64,000 nt of DNA from Bidens hawaiensis (Eukaryota > Streptophyta > Magnoliopsida > Asterales > Asteraceae), in NCBI GenBank assembly GCA_021521415.1, contig JAIQDT010000190.1:2480001-2544000 (forward strand), read 5' to 3'. The notes under the pieces were generated by a model. That model did not search any database and was not told where the DNA came from. It saw only the letters and a program-made list of their open reading frames with translations. Shown here one piece after another: positions 44,601-56,156 of the stretch; the stretch's first letter is position 1, and every line of letters starts with the position of its first letter. The position numbers were made by a program, and so were the translations under genes.

Positions 44601-46309
44601 TCTTCGCACTTAAAATCTGGAGACATTATCTCAACGGTACAAAGTGCACCATCTTCACCGATCATAAAAGTTTGCAACACATATTCGATCAGAAAGAACT
44701 AAATATGAGGCAACGAAGATGGGTCGAGTTATCAAGCGACTATGACTGTGACATCCGTTATCACCCCGGCAAAGCTAACGTCGTAGCCGATGCCTTGAGT
44801 AGGAAGGATCGGGTTAAACCATTGCGAGTGCGAGCGTTGGGGATGATAGTCCAGTCGAACCTTTCGGATTTGATTCGAGTCGCTCAACGCGAGGCGTTGA
44901 AAGAGGGCCAATTGGAAAAAGAAGGACTTTACGGTAACGAGAAGAATTTCGAACAGCGCGTGGATGAAATTCTCTATTTCAAAAATCGGATTTGGATCCC
45001 GACCCTCCATGACCTTCGTGAATTAATCATGGACGAAGTGCATAAATCAAAATATTCCATACATCCGGGATCGGATAAGATGTACAACGATGTGAAGGAG
45101 TTCTACTGGTGGCCGGGTATGAAAAAGGATATAGCCACATACGTCGGCAAGTGTACGACGTGTGCGAGGGTTAAGGCGGAGCACCAGAAACCCTCGGGAA
45201 TGTTACAACAACCGGAAATTCCTGAATGGAAGTGGGAGCAGATCACGATGGATTTTGTGACACATCTCCCCAAGACGTCCCGAGGACATGATGCAATTTG
45301 GGTAGTCGTTGATCGATTAACCAAATCGGCACATTTTATCCCGATAAGAAATAACTATAACACACAGAGACTTGCGCAGATTTATATAAATGAAATTGTG
45401 TCTCGTCATGGGATACCCATCTCAATCATCTCCGATCGGGATAGCCATTTCACCTCCAAGCTTTGGCAAGCTGTGCAAGAAGCGCTGGGAACGCGTATTA
45501 ATCTAAGCACATCTTACCACCCTCAGACCGATGGTCAGTCTGAGAGGACCATCCAAACCCTGGAGGATTTGCTTCGTGTATGCGTACTGGATTTTAAGGG
45601 AAATTGGGATCAACATCTCCCACTCGTTGAATTTTCCTATAATAACAGTTACCATAGCAGTATAAAGGCAGCACCTTACGAAGCATTGTATGGACGGAAG
45701 TTCCGATCACCACTTTGCTGGACTGAAGTGGGCGACACACAGGTTATTAGATCAGATCTGGTCCAGGAAACGACCAACAAAATCCTTGAAATTAAGAACA
45801 ATCTGAAGGCCGCACGGGATCGGCAGAAGAGTTATGCCGATACCCGTAGAAAACCGTTATCATTTGAGAAAGGTGATAAAGTGTATTTGAAAGTATCACC
45901 TTGGAAAGGAGTAGTCAGATTTGGAAAGGCGGGGAAGTTAGCCCCTAGATACATTGGACCGTTCGACATTATTGCAAAAATCGGTCCTGTAGCATACCGA
46001 TTAGAACTGCCTGATGAACTGAGTGCAGTTCACAACGTGTTTCACGTGTCGAACTTGAAAAGGTGTCTGTCGGATGAGACATCGGTGTTACCTTTAGAGG
46101 GTGTCCAAATAAATGATAAGCTCAACGTTGTAAAGGAGCCCATAGGAATAGTAGACGGGAAAATCAAGCAACTTAGACACAATAAGATGTCGTTGGTCAA
46201 AGTTAGATGGAACTCGCAACGAGGCCCAGAATATACTTGGGAACGAAAGGACGAATTTCGGAAGAAATACCCCCACCTATTTCCGCAAAAGGAAGTAGTT
46301 GATGCGTAA
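41603..46309 (+). CDS. gypsy2 Gag-Pol polyprotein, intact
   Basis: 1568 residues from MTPKRSAQ. The frame is open 15 codons further up, through the acceptor-like sequence. Gag capsid (about 100-290, with LTWWN); zinc knuckles [14 protein letters not shown] (about 350) and [14 protein letters not shown] (about 404); protease [10 protein letters not shown] (about 475); reverse transcriptase with FIDD (about 809); RNase H YCDASRRG (about 955); integrase HHCC domain (about 1145-1190) and catalytic residues in [16 protein letters not shown] and [24 protein letters not shown]; and a chromodomain-like end ([14 protein letters not shown] onward). All expected catalytic residues are present. Compared with gypsy1, most of pol is similar, while the Gag N-terminus and the region between the knuckles are longer and diverged. 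Confidence 0.95.
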   Translation: MTPKRSAQLSEVDVSRLIGQQLEAAIPDIVSRIAASINNSTNPAPPSNQTTTNNDGEQNVNPPQNDNTIPSNDAPPRVVVTDSNGPIPTVETNRTEPIRASSGCSIKDFMLCKPLEFSGSEGPNGLVKWMEKIESVVNISNCPEDCVVKYATCTFTDHALTWWNTIVQTRGQVATNRMTWTELKALVLEHFCPKNELQKLENELWNLEMQGADHLGYTNRFNELSRLVPWLVTPESKRVERYIWGLTPVVRSIVNSGGHQTYEGAVTQAGIVTYDFLRSGSLKVAGESAGGKRGTHDHRIQEKQQGKRARPTAQNYAMTSSGGRQEPQKGTFPKCGKCGYHHGGMCKEVVCHRCGRIGHYAPSCRTNLNNLNRQPQPIRAQPFRTQSARQQNPQGNQVMTTSRACFECGGTDHFKRNCPKLNQGGNGRQPTGQASSSNPARGRAFVMGANEARQDPSVVTGTFLVSDHYASVLFDTGADRSFVSVRFLSIANLPIGETIEPYTVEVANGKTMIVNQIVRNCPFILNDQPLPIDLLPVELGSFDVIVGMDWLARNKVEINCEKKIVKIRVSDDEEILVQGEKSGTMIPFISHLKVLKYIRQGCVAYLASLTATDSEEKRVDDIPVVREFPQVFPEELPGLPPTRQVEFRIDLLPQAGPVAKAPYRLAPSEMQELSNQLQELLDKGFIRPSYSPWGAPVLFVKKKDGSLRMCIDYRELNKLTIKNRYPLPRIDDLFDQLQGASYFSKIDLRSGYHQVRIQEEDIPKTAFRTRYGHYEFLVMPFGLTNAPAVFMDLMNRVCKPYLDKFVIVFIDDILIYSKSKEDHEQHLRSILELLNQEKLYAKFSKCNFWLQEVQFLGHVINHQGIHVDPSKVEAVKNWQAPKSPKEIRQFLGLAGYYRRFIENFSSIAQPLTLLTQKDQKYEWGEEQETAFQTIKQRLCQLPILSLPDGDDGFVVYCDASRRGLGCVLMQNNKVIAYASRQLKIHEKNYTTHDLELGAVIFALKIWRHYLNGTKCTIFTDHKSLQHIFDQKELNMRQRRWVELSSDYDCDIRYHPGKANVVADALSRKDRVKPLRVRALGMIVQSNLSDLIRVAQREALKEGQLEKEGLYGNEKNFEQRVDEILYFKNRIWIPTLHDLRELIMDEVHKSKYSIHPGSDKMYNDVKEFYWWPGMKKDIATYVGKCTTCARVKAEHQKPSGMLQQPEIPEWKWEQITMDFVTHLPKTSRGHDAIWVVVDRLTKSAHFIPIRNNYNTQRLAQIYINEIVSRHGIPISIISDRDSHFTSKLWQAVQEALGTRINLSTSYHPQTDGQSERTIQTLEDLLRVCVLDFKGNWDQHLPLVEFSYNNSYHSSIKAAPYEALYGRKFRSPLCWTEVGDTQVIRSDLVQETTNKILEIKNNLKAARDRQKSYADTRRKPLSFEKGDKVYLKVSPWKGVVRFGKAGKLAPRYIGPFDIIAKIGPVAYRLELPDELSAVHNVFHVSNLKRCLSDETSVLPLEGVQINDKLNVVKEPIGIVDGKIKQLRHNKMSLVKVRWNSQRGPEYTWERKDEFRKKYPHLFPQKEVVDA

Positions 46310-46345
46310 AATTTCGAGGACGAAATTTTTATAACGGGGGGAGAA
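46308..46345 (+). promoter_or_regulatory. gypsy2 stem-loop and polypurine tract
   Basis: AAAATTTCG, loop AGGA, CGAAATTTT (46308-46329) overlaps the gag-pol stop codon. Then comes the purine run ACGGGGGGAGAA ending at 46345, directly before the 3' LTR. Confidence 0.85.
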
Positions 46346-47956
46346 TGTAACGATTCCGGCAAATTCAGGTATACCCTAGCCGGAATATACCATTTATGTG
46401 TTATTTAATTCTAAATATATGAATTATAATGTGTTTGTACGAGTATATAAGATTCCCAGTACGAATTATACTCGAATGTACAGTTAGTCGTATTGGAATT
46501 ACGATTAACCGATGAACGGTTATTGAAACCCGAACGAATCGGGGATTACGTCATAGATGAAATATATGATGTTTAGTAAGGTTTGCGAAGTATTAAGGCT
46601 TCGGGATAAGTGAATTATAGCACAGAAAAAGGATTTCGATTTATTAGTACGTCGGTACGTTAAACAAAACCTTTAACATCAAACCAAGCAAGAGACGATC
46701 GATCAAGCCGAAAAAGATGCACAATGACCGACAATATGATGTGTTGAGTCAATAAATGTCATGGTTTAAGTTTTTAAAGATTTTAAATCGGTTTTATATA
46801 AATTTTATTTTTAAGCCGAAAAACGACCGTTTTAGCCTCGTTTTAAGCCGAATTAAGTGTTTAACCGAAAAACGAACTGAACCAGATTATCCACAACATT
46901 ATCCGGATTACACAATCCAAATGTGTGGCCATGGTTAGAGATGTGGGCCCCCCCCACACATACATGGACCGATCGGTCCATGGGTACACACACACACACT
47001 TCATTTTCTTTTTTCTACATTCCAACTCTCCAAATCCTCTCAACCCTTTACACATTCATCCAACCTCCTTTGATTTATACCAAGAAACCGAGGTAAAGAT
47101 CGGATTATAGTCGTGTTCATCGTCTTTTTCTCGAGTCATTTACAAGAAAATGAGGTTTCAAGTGAAAAATGGGTGAAAACCCGAGATGAAACCGATTCTT
47201 GCATGATCAAGTGATGTATACAAGTTATACAAGGGATCTTGGTCCAAGAAAGGAGTTAAAAGAGTCAAAAACGAATTTTTACGGTTAAAACCTTTGTTTT
47301 GATGTCTTAACCGAAACCATGAAAGAAATGGCTTGATTGTGGGTATAACTTGCTTGGTTTGGTGTTATTGTGCTTGTAGGTTTTGTAGCTAGTTGCTAGC
47401 AAAGGCTAGAAAGCAAGATCTTTGCGATCTAAAGCTAGAAACACAAGGTAGTTCGGTTTTCGTATGATTTGTAAGATTTGGACAGATTGTGGTAGACTTA
47501 GAGTTGAGTCACGAAATTTCACAGAGATGATCTACACATGAAAATATGAGATCTGTGAAATTTTGGTAATTTTTGGATAAAGGATGAATATTTGGTGAAT
47601 TTAATGCTCGGTTTTGGCTAAAAATGGTGAAAAATAGCTAAACATCATGAAAAATTTCGGAAAAATTTAGATAAGCTTTCTATAGCATATAAAAGTCACA
47701 CACAAAATTTCAGGTCAATTGGAGAAGTCTAAGTAGGCTTTTCGGTAAAACGGGTTCTAGGGTGTTCTAGCTCGGTTTTGGTGAAAATGGCATGAAAAAT
47801 GAGTTTTTGGTTCTGTAAAAATTACTGGGAACTATATGGATGGCAGGAGTCATCCCAGAAATATTTGGGATTTTTCTAAGGTCGTTTGGTAATTTCGACA
47901 TATTTGGTGTTTAAATGATGTTTAAAAATAGATAAATAAATGTTAAATATAAAAAT
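46346..47956 (+). repeat. gypsy2 3' LTR, part before copia C
   Basis: Matches 37162 to about 38772 of the 5' LTR with scattered single-base changes and one-base gaps. Ends with target duplication AAAAT (47952-47956). Confidence 0.95.
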
Positions 47957-48833
47957 TGTTGAAATACGTATGCCCGAGACACATGCTTATATTAATGTAG
48001 CTAACTGTGTTTGATCCAAGTCGGGTCATACCCAATAACAAGCTAGACAACACCAAATGTATTCTTTTAATGATTTGATCATTTAAACGAATACCGAACA
48101 CTAAGTATTTAGAAAATTGGTTTTCTAAACAAACACACTTGAGGATTTAAATAAATTATCTAGATAATTTGTTTATATAAATTAATTATTTAATTGGTTA
48201 AATAATTATATAAATGTATGTACATTTTATAAAAATGAGTTTTATAAAATGAATGGAGATGTTTTAATGGTTAAAACAAAACAAAAAAAAAATAATAATA
48301 ATAATAATAATAATAATAACCGTCCACCCCATGTGGGTGGAGGTTTTTGGTCCAATCAAAAGCCTTGTCTTCTTAAGTTGACCACTTGATAAACCTCCAT
48401 TCACAACACATGCATTTGTGTCTTGTTTTTGAATCTTTTCAAGTGTATTCAAGCTTCAAAAATCTCTCTCTTCCTCTCTAATAAACTCACGGCAGCAGCA
48501 GCAGAAAAAAGAGAGCTTGGTGAGCTTGTTTTGTGTTCATAAATCCTAGCAAAACAACTTGGTGTTGTCACAAATAGCTTGGGGTATCATACTCTTGAGG
48601 TCTTCTTCTTTGGAGGCTTGTCATTCATCCACCATCCCCTTCAACAACCCACTTGTTCTTCTAAAGGTAGAAGAAGGTACAATTTACATTTTGTGAGCAT
48701 CTTGTTCTTGTAATTTTGATCCTTGGCTTCGGGTTTTTAGTTTTAACATAATGGTATGTTCATAACAAGTTTTATAACACGAGCTTCCGTTGCGTTTTAC
48801 TTAGACTTTGATAAACTTGCATAAAACCCAACA
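47957..48833 (+). repeat. copia C 5' LTR
   Basis: TGTTGAAATACG to AAAACCCAACA, 877 bp, with an (AAT)n tract at about 48290-48319. Lacks a 17-bp segment (CTAGTTAAATATGGTTA) present near the end of the 3' LTR, close to 56100. Confidence 0.95.
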
Positions 48834-50482
48834 ATGGTATCAGAGCCGGTTACAAGGACTTATGCTTCTTTTGTGTTCATACATTTCGGATTTTTCATGG
48901 GTGAAAAGGGAGGTCCGAAAAAAAATTTGGTGGATTTTACCCCTCATGGTTTTGTAAGATCTTGACATGCATGGAAAGATCTTAGGAAACCATTTAACAT
49001 TTGGATGTTGAAATATCAAAATTGTAAAATTTTGGGGGGGGGGGGGGGGGGGGGGCGTAGCCTCTTTGGGGGGGGGGGGGCGTTTTTTTGGTGATGTTTG
49101 GGCATTGGTTGCTTAGGTTGCATGCTTAGAACATTTGGTATGTTTGGATGTGTCATAACCGAAACCTAGACCTTGGATGTGTTGATTGTTGTTTTGTGTA
49201 TGTTGATTATTCAATATGGTTGTAATAATTCATAATCTTAGGCTTATGTAATTTATTTATTCATAAGATGGTATGTAATAAGTAGATTAGTTGCATTTTC
49301 TTTTTTTAGAAAAATATGTATTAGGATACATTTTGTAAAAATTAGAAGATGCAAGATTTGGTGAAATTGGTTGGGCCGAAATTTTGGGCTTGTTGGGCCT
49401 CACCGGCCCATCATGGGATTCAAGCCCATTAGGCCCATAAATTTCACTCTTGGGTCCAAGAAGACTTTTGGAAGTTTGGAGCCCATTAACAAGCCCATAA
49501 GAACACAACAACTTGGAGAGGATACTTGAAGCATTTGGATGCAAGGTCAAGTGGGAGTCAACATTCCATCCTTGTGTCATGTTTTGTCCCTTAGGTGTGA
49601 CTTATGACCTACACTTGTTTCGGCTAACAAGTATGGTCAAATTTAGTGGTTTTCGGTTATGACTATATTTTGCATGTGTATGCTTGGTTGTTTGTTTTAC
49701 TTATGTAATGTGTGGTTGATAGATATTAGGATATCCAAACCGTCACATAGGAACGACAACAAGCATAAAACGGGTTCTAATATATATTTGGTAATATCGC
49801 GTCAATTAGTTTAATTAAATGGGTTTATTAAAACTAAGCGATCACTCACTTATAATAAAATTGGTTTTATTATAACTAGAACCTTGAAAATTGGTTTTCA
49901 AAATCGCCATATTACTAAATGCATGTTAGGATATGGCATAATGTTTTTCAACTAGAATATTTGAAAATTTAAAAATCCCTTTTTCATATTACCAAGGAAA
50001 CAAATCTAACACCATCCTTTTGTATGACACTTAACGTATTAGGGAACTTTTAATGGGATAAAGGTCACCTAACCATTTTGAGCAAACTAATATACTTAGG
50101 GTAATATTAACATATTTGTGGGATAAAGGTCACCTAACCACTTGTATGTTAATCTTACATGTTTATACAAGTAGGACGACTTGAATTGGAAACCATGTGA
50201 TAAAGGTCACCTAAGCATGGGATCCAATGGTGTTGATGGGATAAACATGCCAACACGAAATAAGGATTTCGAATGGTCCCATACCTCTAGAAGTTGCAAA
50301 GGGTTGCAATTGTCAAGGTTGACTACCTTGTTAAATCAAATAACGGGATAAAGGTCACCTAACCGAAATTTGATTTATCGTTGGATTCTAGAATTTAATT
50401 ATTATTTTAAAATCTGGAATAAAAGGGTATTAATAATTAAATTGTTCATAATACTAAAATAAAACTTTGTTAAATTTTGTAG
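48834..50482 (+). other. copia C primer-binding site, G-runs and leader
   Basis: The primer-binding site TGGTATCAGAGCC starts at 48835. The leader of about 1.6 kb is noncoding. It contains two G-runs, 22 at 49034-49055 and 13 at 49068-49080, and four copies of a GATAAAGGTCACCTAA motif near 50055, 50119, 50197 and 50345. It ends TTTTGTAG directly before the ATG, resembling a splice acceptor. Confidence 0.85.
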
Positions 50483-53400
50483 ATGGCCGCTAACAATGCA
50501 AACACCTCTACCCATAACACCCGTAACCTATCCTTAAGAACCATCCTTGAAAAGGATCGTTTAAACCATAATAACTTTATGGATTGGTATCGCAACTTGA
50601 GAATAGTTCTCAAGCAAGAAGAGATATCATATGTCTTAGACGATCCCATTCCCGACGAGCCTGACGTGGAAAATGAGGAGGCTTATAACGATTGGGTCAA
50701 GTACACCAAAGATTCGGTGCAAGCCTCATGCCTCATGTTAGGGACTATGATTCCCGAAATCCAAAAGGATTTCGAGCATCATGGGGCATACGACATGATA
50801 ACTCAATTGAAGGAAATGTTCCTTCAACAAGCTAGAGCGGAACGTTTCGAAACGGTTCGAGCGTTTCATGCATGTCGTATGGAGGAAACCCAAACCGTCT
50901 CTTCTTATGTCCTAAAGATGAAAAGCTACATCGAAAAGCTTCGTAGGTTGAATTGTCCCGTGTCTAATGAGTTGGCTACGGATTTGATCCTCAACTCTTT
51001 GACCAAAAGGTTTGAAACCTTTGTCATGAATTATAACATGAATGGGTGGGACAAAAGCATTGGTGAGCTTCACGCAATGCTAAGAACGGCCGAAGCGGGA
51101 ATGGGTAAAAAGGCTTTACCCGTTCTAACAATCGATGAAGGAAAAAGGGGACATAACTCCAACCCCAAAGCAAGTGTTGCTAAGGGCAAGGGCCACGTCC
51201 GAGGAAAGGGAAAGAGGAAAGCCATAACGCCCACCAAACCGAAGGAAAAGAAGCAAAAGGTTGCGGCGCAAGATCCATGCTTTGAGTGTGGAGAGATAGG
51301 TCATTGGAAAAGGAATTGTCCGACCTATCTCAAAGCGTTAAAAGATAAGAGGGATGCGGGGCATACCTCAGGTATTATCTTTACTATACATATTGAACTA
51401 AATGTTATTTCTTCAAATACATGGGTACTTGATACCGGATGTGGAACTCACATTTGCAATTTGTTGCAGGGGTTCAAAAGAAGTAAACAACTCAACAAAG
51501 GGGACATTAGTCTCTTTATGGGCAATGGAGCAAGAGTTGAAGTCCAAGCCCAAGGAGACTTCATGTTAAAGCTTCCAAGTGGTTTGGAAGTAATTTTGAA
51601 GAATGTTTTGTATGCTCCTAAGTTAAGAAGAAACATTATTTCCGTGTCCCTTTTAAAACAATGTGGCTTTGATCTTAAATTTATAGATTATGATATTCAT
51701 GTTTTGATGAATGGCATATTTTATTTTAAAGCTATACCCATGAATGGTATATATGAAATAGATCAAATTGGTGCGTCACATAGTAGTTCAATGTACAATG
51801 TCAACACCAAGAAACTCAAGAAGGACTTGGGTGATTCCTATCTTTGGCATTGTCGCCTTGGACATATAAGCAAGAATCGCATGCAAACTCTTCGTAAGAA
51901 TGGTATTCTAGAAACAAATGAGTATGATTCATTTGATGTATGTGAATCTTGTTTACAAGGCAAAATGACAAAGCAACCCTTTAATAAAACTTTTGAAAGG
52001 TCAAAAGAATTATTGGGTATCATACATTCGGATGTATGTGGTCCTTTTAGACCAATGACTAGGAATGGTGAAAGATACTTCATTACCTTTATTGACGATT
52101 ATAGTCGATATGGTTATGTGTACTTAATGAAACACAAAGATGAAGCTTTTGAAATGTTCAAAGACTTCAAAACTGAAGTAGAAAGACAACTCAAGACCAC
52201 AATCAAAGTACTTCGTAGTGATAGAGGAGGTGAATACCTAAGTGGTGTTTTTCAAGATCATCTTAAGAGTTGTGGAATTATTTCACAACTTACTCCACCT
52301 GGAACACCACAACATAATGGTGTGTCTGAAAGGAGAAATCGTACCCTATTAGATATGGTTCGATCGATGATGGCTAGAAGCACTTTACCTCTATCATTTT
52401 GGGGCTATGCTTTACTTTCCGCCGTTCGCATATTGAATATGGCTCCAACCAAGAAAGTGGAGAAGACACCTTTTGAAATATGGCATGGAAGGGTTCCATC
52501 GCTATCATTCTTAAAAGTTTGGGGTTGTGAAGCTTATGTAAAGCAATACACCCCAAACAAATTAGAAGTCCGATCCACTAAGTGTATCTTTATAGGTTAT
52601 CCTAAAGATGATTTAGGATATTACTTTTACGACCCTAGTGAGCAAAAGGTTATTATTGCTCGAAAGGGTAAGTTCTTGGAAACTAAGTTCCTTAAGGAAG
52701 GAACTAATAATAGAACAATGAAATTTGATGAGGATCAAGAACCACAAGATGATACAGAATTGGTTGATACTAGCACTCAACAAGAGGTTGTTGAAAGTGA
52801 TCAAGTGGTTGATCAAAACACACAAAACGTTCGCAGATCTGGTAGAGTTAGCAATCCACCTGAAAGATATGGATTTTTTGTAGAAGGTTGCTACGTGGTA
52901 GATTCGGATGAACCAACCACATACCGTGATGCAATGTCCAAGAATGATTGTGACAAATGGCTTGAAGCCATGAACGTTGAGATGCAATCCATGTATGACA
53001 ACCAAGTTTGGGAATTGGTTGAACCACCACTCAACTCCAAAGCTGTTGGAAGTAAGTGGGTTTTCAAAAGAAAAACTGATATGCATGGAAACTTGGATAC
53101 TTATAAAGCAAGACTTGTAGCTAAGGGTTTCACTCAAACTCAAGGGGTTGATTATGATGAAACTTTTTCGCCTGTGGCAATGCTAAAGTCTATTAGGATA
53201 TTATTTGCCATAGCTGCACATTATGATTATGAAATTTGGCAAATGGATGTCAAGACTGCTTTCCTAAATGGATATCTTGAGGAAGATGTCTATATGGTTC
53301 AGCCTGAAGGTTTTGTCGATCCGAAACATCCTAATAAAGTATGCAAGTTAAAGAAATCAATCTATGGATTGAAACAAGCATCTAGAACTTGGAATCATCG

Positions 53401-54493
53401 TTTTGATGAAGAAATCAAAAATTTTGGATTCATCAAGAACGCTGATGAGGCTTGTGTGTATAAGAAAGCTAGTGGGAGTATAATAACCTTCTTAGTATTG
53501 TATGTCGATGACATTCTACTATTTGGAAATGACGTTCCAACCATGGAAAGCGTTAAGGCTTGGCTTGGAAGTAGATTTTCCATCAAGGATCTTGGTGAAG
53601 CTGCCTATATTTTGGGAATAAAGATCTATAGGGATAGGTCAAGGCGCTTGATAGGTTTGAACCAAAGTACATACATTGATAAAATCTTGAAAAGGTTCAA
53701 GATGGAAAACTCCAAGAAAGGTTTGGTACCTATTCAAAGAGGGACTATATTGAGTTCAGCTCAATGTCCAAGCTCAAAGGGTGAGCAAGAGATAATGAAA
53801 CAAATCCCATATGCTTCTGCTATAGGATCCATCATGTATGCGATGATATGTACTAGACCGGATGTGTCATGCGCTTTGAGCATGACAAGCAGATACCAAC
53901 AGAATCCAGGAAACAGTCATTGGATGGCTGTTAAGAACATATTGAAATATCTTAGGAGAACTAAGGATATGTTTCTGATATATGGATCTGGTGAGGAGGA
54001 ACTCGCTATAAAAGGTTACACGGATGCGAGCTTTCAAACTGATCGAGATGATTCTCGATCACAATCTGGGTATGTGTTCACTCTTAATGGAGGAGCTGTC
54101 TCTTGGAAGAGCTCAAAACAGGAAGTGGTAGCATTATCCACTACAGAATCAGAATACATCGCCGCTTCATTGGCAGCTCAGGAAGCTGCATGGTTGAAAA
54201 AATTCATTACTGATCTAGGGGTGGTCTCTACCATTCAAGACCCCCTAGAAATCTTTTGTGACAACGAGGGTGCGATTGCTCAAATCAAGGAACCTCGTTC
54301 GCACCAAAAGACAAGGCACATAGAGCGGAGATTCAACTACATAAGGGATGAAGTTGAAAAAGGAAAGATATGTATTCGCAAAGTTGGAACTGATCAAAAT
54401 CTTGCGGATCCATTCACGAAGCTCCTAGAAAGACCGAAACATGAGCGTCATGCGAGTGGCTTAGGACTTCGATATTCTAGTAATTGGATTTGA
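50483..54493 (+). CDS. copia C Gag-Pol polyprotein, intact
   Basis: 1336 residues in copia order. Gag (about 10-220, with DWYRNLRIVLKQEE and LHAMLRTAE); zinc knuckle CFECGEIGHWKRNC (about 266); protease LDTGCGTHIC (about 316); GAG-pre-integrase LWHCRLGH (about 453) with CESCLQGK; integrase catalytic residues in HSDVCGPF (about 515), RSDRGGEY (about 578) and GVSERRNRT (about 614); reverse transcriptase VFKRKTD-KARLVAKGF with YVDD (about 1007); RNase H GYTDASF (about 1179), STTESEY (about 1220) and ADPFTK near the end. All expected catalytic residues are present and no stop occurs. The start is the first ATG after the leader. The copia lineage within Tork/Angela-like groups is not certain from reading alone. 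Confidence 0.95.
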   Translation: MAANNANTSTHNTRNLSLRTILEKDRLNHNNFMDWYRNLRIVLKQEEISYVLDDPIPDEPDVENEEAYNDWVKYTKDSVQASCLMLGTMIPEIQKDFEHHGAYDMITQLKEMFLQQARAERFETVRAFHACRMEETQTVSSYVLKMKSYIEKLRRLNCPVSNELATDLILNSLTKRFETFVMNYNMNGWDKSIGELHAMLRTAEAGMGKKALPVLTIDEGKRGHNSNPKASVAKGKGHVRGKGKRKAITPTKPKEKKQKVAAQDPCFECGEIGHWKRNCPTYLKALKDKRDAGHTSGIIFTIHIELNVISSNTWVLDTGCGTHICNLLQGFKRSKQLNKGDISLFMGNGARVEVQAQGDFMLKLPSGLEVILKNVLYAPKLRRNIISVSLLKQCGFDLKFIDYDIHVLMNGIFYFKAIPMNGIYEIDQIGASHSSSMYNVNTKKLKKDLGDSYLWHCRLGHISKNRMQTLRKNGILETNEYDSFDVCESCLQGKMTKQPFNKTFERSKELLGIIHSDVCGPFRPMTRNGERYFITFIDDYSRYGYVYLMKHKDEAFEMFKDFKTEVERQLKTTIKVLRSDRGGEYLSGVFQDHLKSCGIISQLTPPGTPQHNGVSERRNRTLLDMVRSMMARSTLPLSFWGYALLSAVRILNMAPTKKVEKTPFEIWHGRVPSLSFLKVWGCEAYVKQYTPNKLEVRSTKCIFIGYPKDDLGYYFYDPSEQKVIIARKGKFLETKFLKEGTNNRTMKFDEDQEPQDDTELVDTSTQQEVVESDQVVDQNTQNVRRSGRVSNPPERYGFFVEGCYVVDSDEPTTYRDAMSKNDCDKWLEAMNVEMQSMYDNQVWELVEPPLNSKAVGSKWVFKRKTDMHGNLDTYKARLVAKGFTQTQGVDYDETFSPVAMLKSIRILFAIAAHYDYEIWQMDVKTAFLNGYLEEDVYMVQPEGFVDPKHPNKVCKLKKSIYGLKQASRTWNHRFDEEIKNFGFIKNADEACVYKKASGSIITFLVLYVDDILLFGNDVPTMESVKAWLGSRFSIKDLGEAAYILGIKIYRDRSRRLIGLNQSTYIDKILKRFKMENSKKGLVPIQRGTILSSAQCPSSKGEQEIMKQIPYASAIGSIMYAMICTRPDVSCALSMTSRYQQNPGNSHWMAVKNILKYLRRTKDMFLIYGSGEEELAIKGYTDASFQTDRDDSRSQSGYVFTLNGGAVSWKSSKQEVVALSTTESEYIAASLAAQEAAWLKKFITDLGVVSTIQDPLEIFCDNEGAIAQIKEPRSHQKTRHIERRFNYIRDEVEKGKICIRKVGTDQNLADPFTKLLERPKHERHASGLGLRYSSNWI

Positions 54494-55259
54494 TCTATTT
54501 TGTATTTACGTTTAAAAGACTTTTGTAATTTAACTCTTTTATATGATTATGGAATCTTGAGTTAAATTCTAATTTTGCATGTTTAATCCATGAATAAGTT
54601 ATCTTATTTTAAAAGTCCGTAGTCGATCACATTTGTGGGAACAAATATGAAGCAAGACTATTATGAACTAGAATTGGTGGATATTCATAAGGAATGAATA
54701 TGGAGCATAGGTTTGCTGCCAAGGTTCATAGATATTTGTGGGATACAAATATTGGACTGACCCGCTCTCAATATTACTACATGGAGTCGATGGACCTGAT
54801 CATTAGTAATTTTGAGTAAAGGAGAATTTCATATTATCCTTAGACCTGAGATGTATACTGGGTCTTGATTTTCACCAAGTATTACACTTTGACTCTCCCC
54901 TTCGCTATTCGTAAAAGATGGTACATAAGGATGAGCTCGGGTGGAGTATAAAGTGATAGTGAGAGGCGTATACAGTCAAGATGGGATTTGTTCCTCTTAT
55001 GTGTTGAGAGTTTAGATGTCTAAGGCCTGATAAAGTTGAATTGTAAAGAGAATGATCGCCTATGTCTCTTAGATCCAACATGACATCTAGTAACAAAGGG
55101 ATATAATGATAGATTCACCTAAATCATATCAAGTAAGGGACTTGAAGGGATGATGTTATTGAATGGCACTTCGTCAAACACATTAGGGGTGGTGAACTGT
55201 TGTTAGGCGGTATTCACCACTTGCATTAATTTTCTATGTATCTCGTGCAAGTGGGAGAT
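54494..55259 (+). other. copia C 3' noncoding region and polypurine tract
   Basis: No ORF of note. Ends with GCAAGTGGGAGATT, the usual copia polypurine tract, directly before the 3' LTR. Confidence 0.85.
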
Positions 55260-56151
55260 TGTTGAAATACGTATGCCCGAGACACATGCTTATATTAATG
55301 TAGCTAACTGTGTTTGATCCAAGTCGGGTCATACCCAATAACAAGCTAGACAACACCAAATGTATTCTTTTAATGATTTGATCATTTAAACGAATACCGA
55401 ACACTAAGTATTTAGAAAATTGGTTTTCTAAACAAACACACTTGAGGATTTAAATAAATTATCTAGATAATTTGTTTATATAAATTAATTATTTAATTGG
55501 TTAAATAATTATATAAATGTATGTACATTTTATAAAAAATGAGTTTTATAAAATGAATGGAGATGTTTTAATGGTTAAAACAAAACAAAAAAAAAATAAT
55601 AATAATAATAATAATAATAACCGTCCACCCCATGTGGGTGGAGGTTTTTGGTCCAATCAAAAGCCTTGTCTTCTTAAGTTGACCACTTGATAAACCTCCA
55701 TTCACAACACATGCATTTGTGTCTTGTTTTTGAATCTTTTCAAGTGTATTCAAGCTTCAAAAATCTCTCTCTTCCTCTCTAATAAACTCACGGCAGCAGC
55801 AGCAGAAAAAAGAGAGCTTGGTGAGCTTGTTTTGTGTTCATAAATCCTAGCAAAACAACTTGGTGTTGTCACAAATAGCTTGGGGTATCATACTCTTGAG
55901 GTCTTCTTCTTTGGAGGCTTGTCATTCATCCACCATCCCCTTCATCAACCCACTTGTTCTTCTAAAGGTAGAAGAAGGTACAATTTACATTTTGTGAGCA
56001 TCTTGTTCTTGTAATTTTGATCCTTGGCTTCGGGTTTTTAGTTTTAACATAATGGTATGTTCATAACAAGTTTTATAACACGAGCTTCCGTTGCGTTTTC
56101 TAGTTAAATATGGTTAACTTAGACTTTGATAAACTTGCATAAAACCCAACA
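55260..56151 (+). repeat. copia C 3' LTR
   Basis: 892 bp, TGTTGAAATACG to AAAACCCAACA, followed by target duplication AAAAT. Confidence 0.95.
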
Positions 56152-56156
56152 AAAAT

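Larger units (their letters stand above)
47957..56151 (+). mobile_element. copia C: complete Ty1/copia element
   Basis: 8195 bp with LTRs of 877 and 892 bp, initiator-Met primer-binding site, one intact 1336-codon ORF, a polypurine tract and a perfect 5-bp target duplication AAAAT (47952-47956 and 56152-56156) in the gypsy2 3' LTR. The LTRs differ mainly by a 17-bp segment, one triplet of a microsatellite, a one-base homopolymer change and at least one substitution, so it is young. Related to the older copia B copies. Confidence 0.95.

Noticed and set aside
52613..53143. 176-codon minus-strand ORF inside copia C
   Set aside because: Shadow of the intact plus-strand polyprotein with no recognisable domain.
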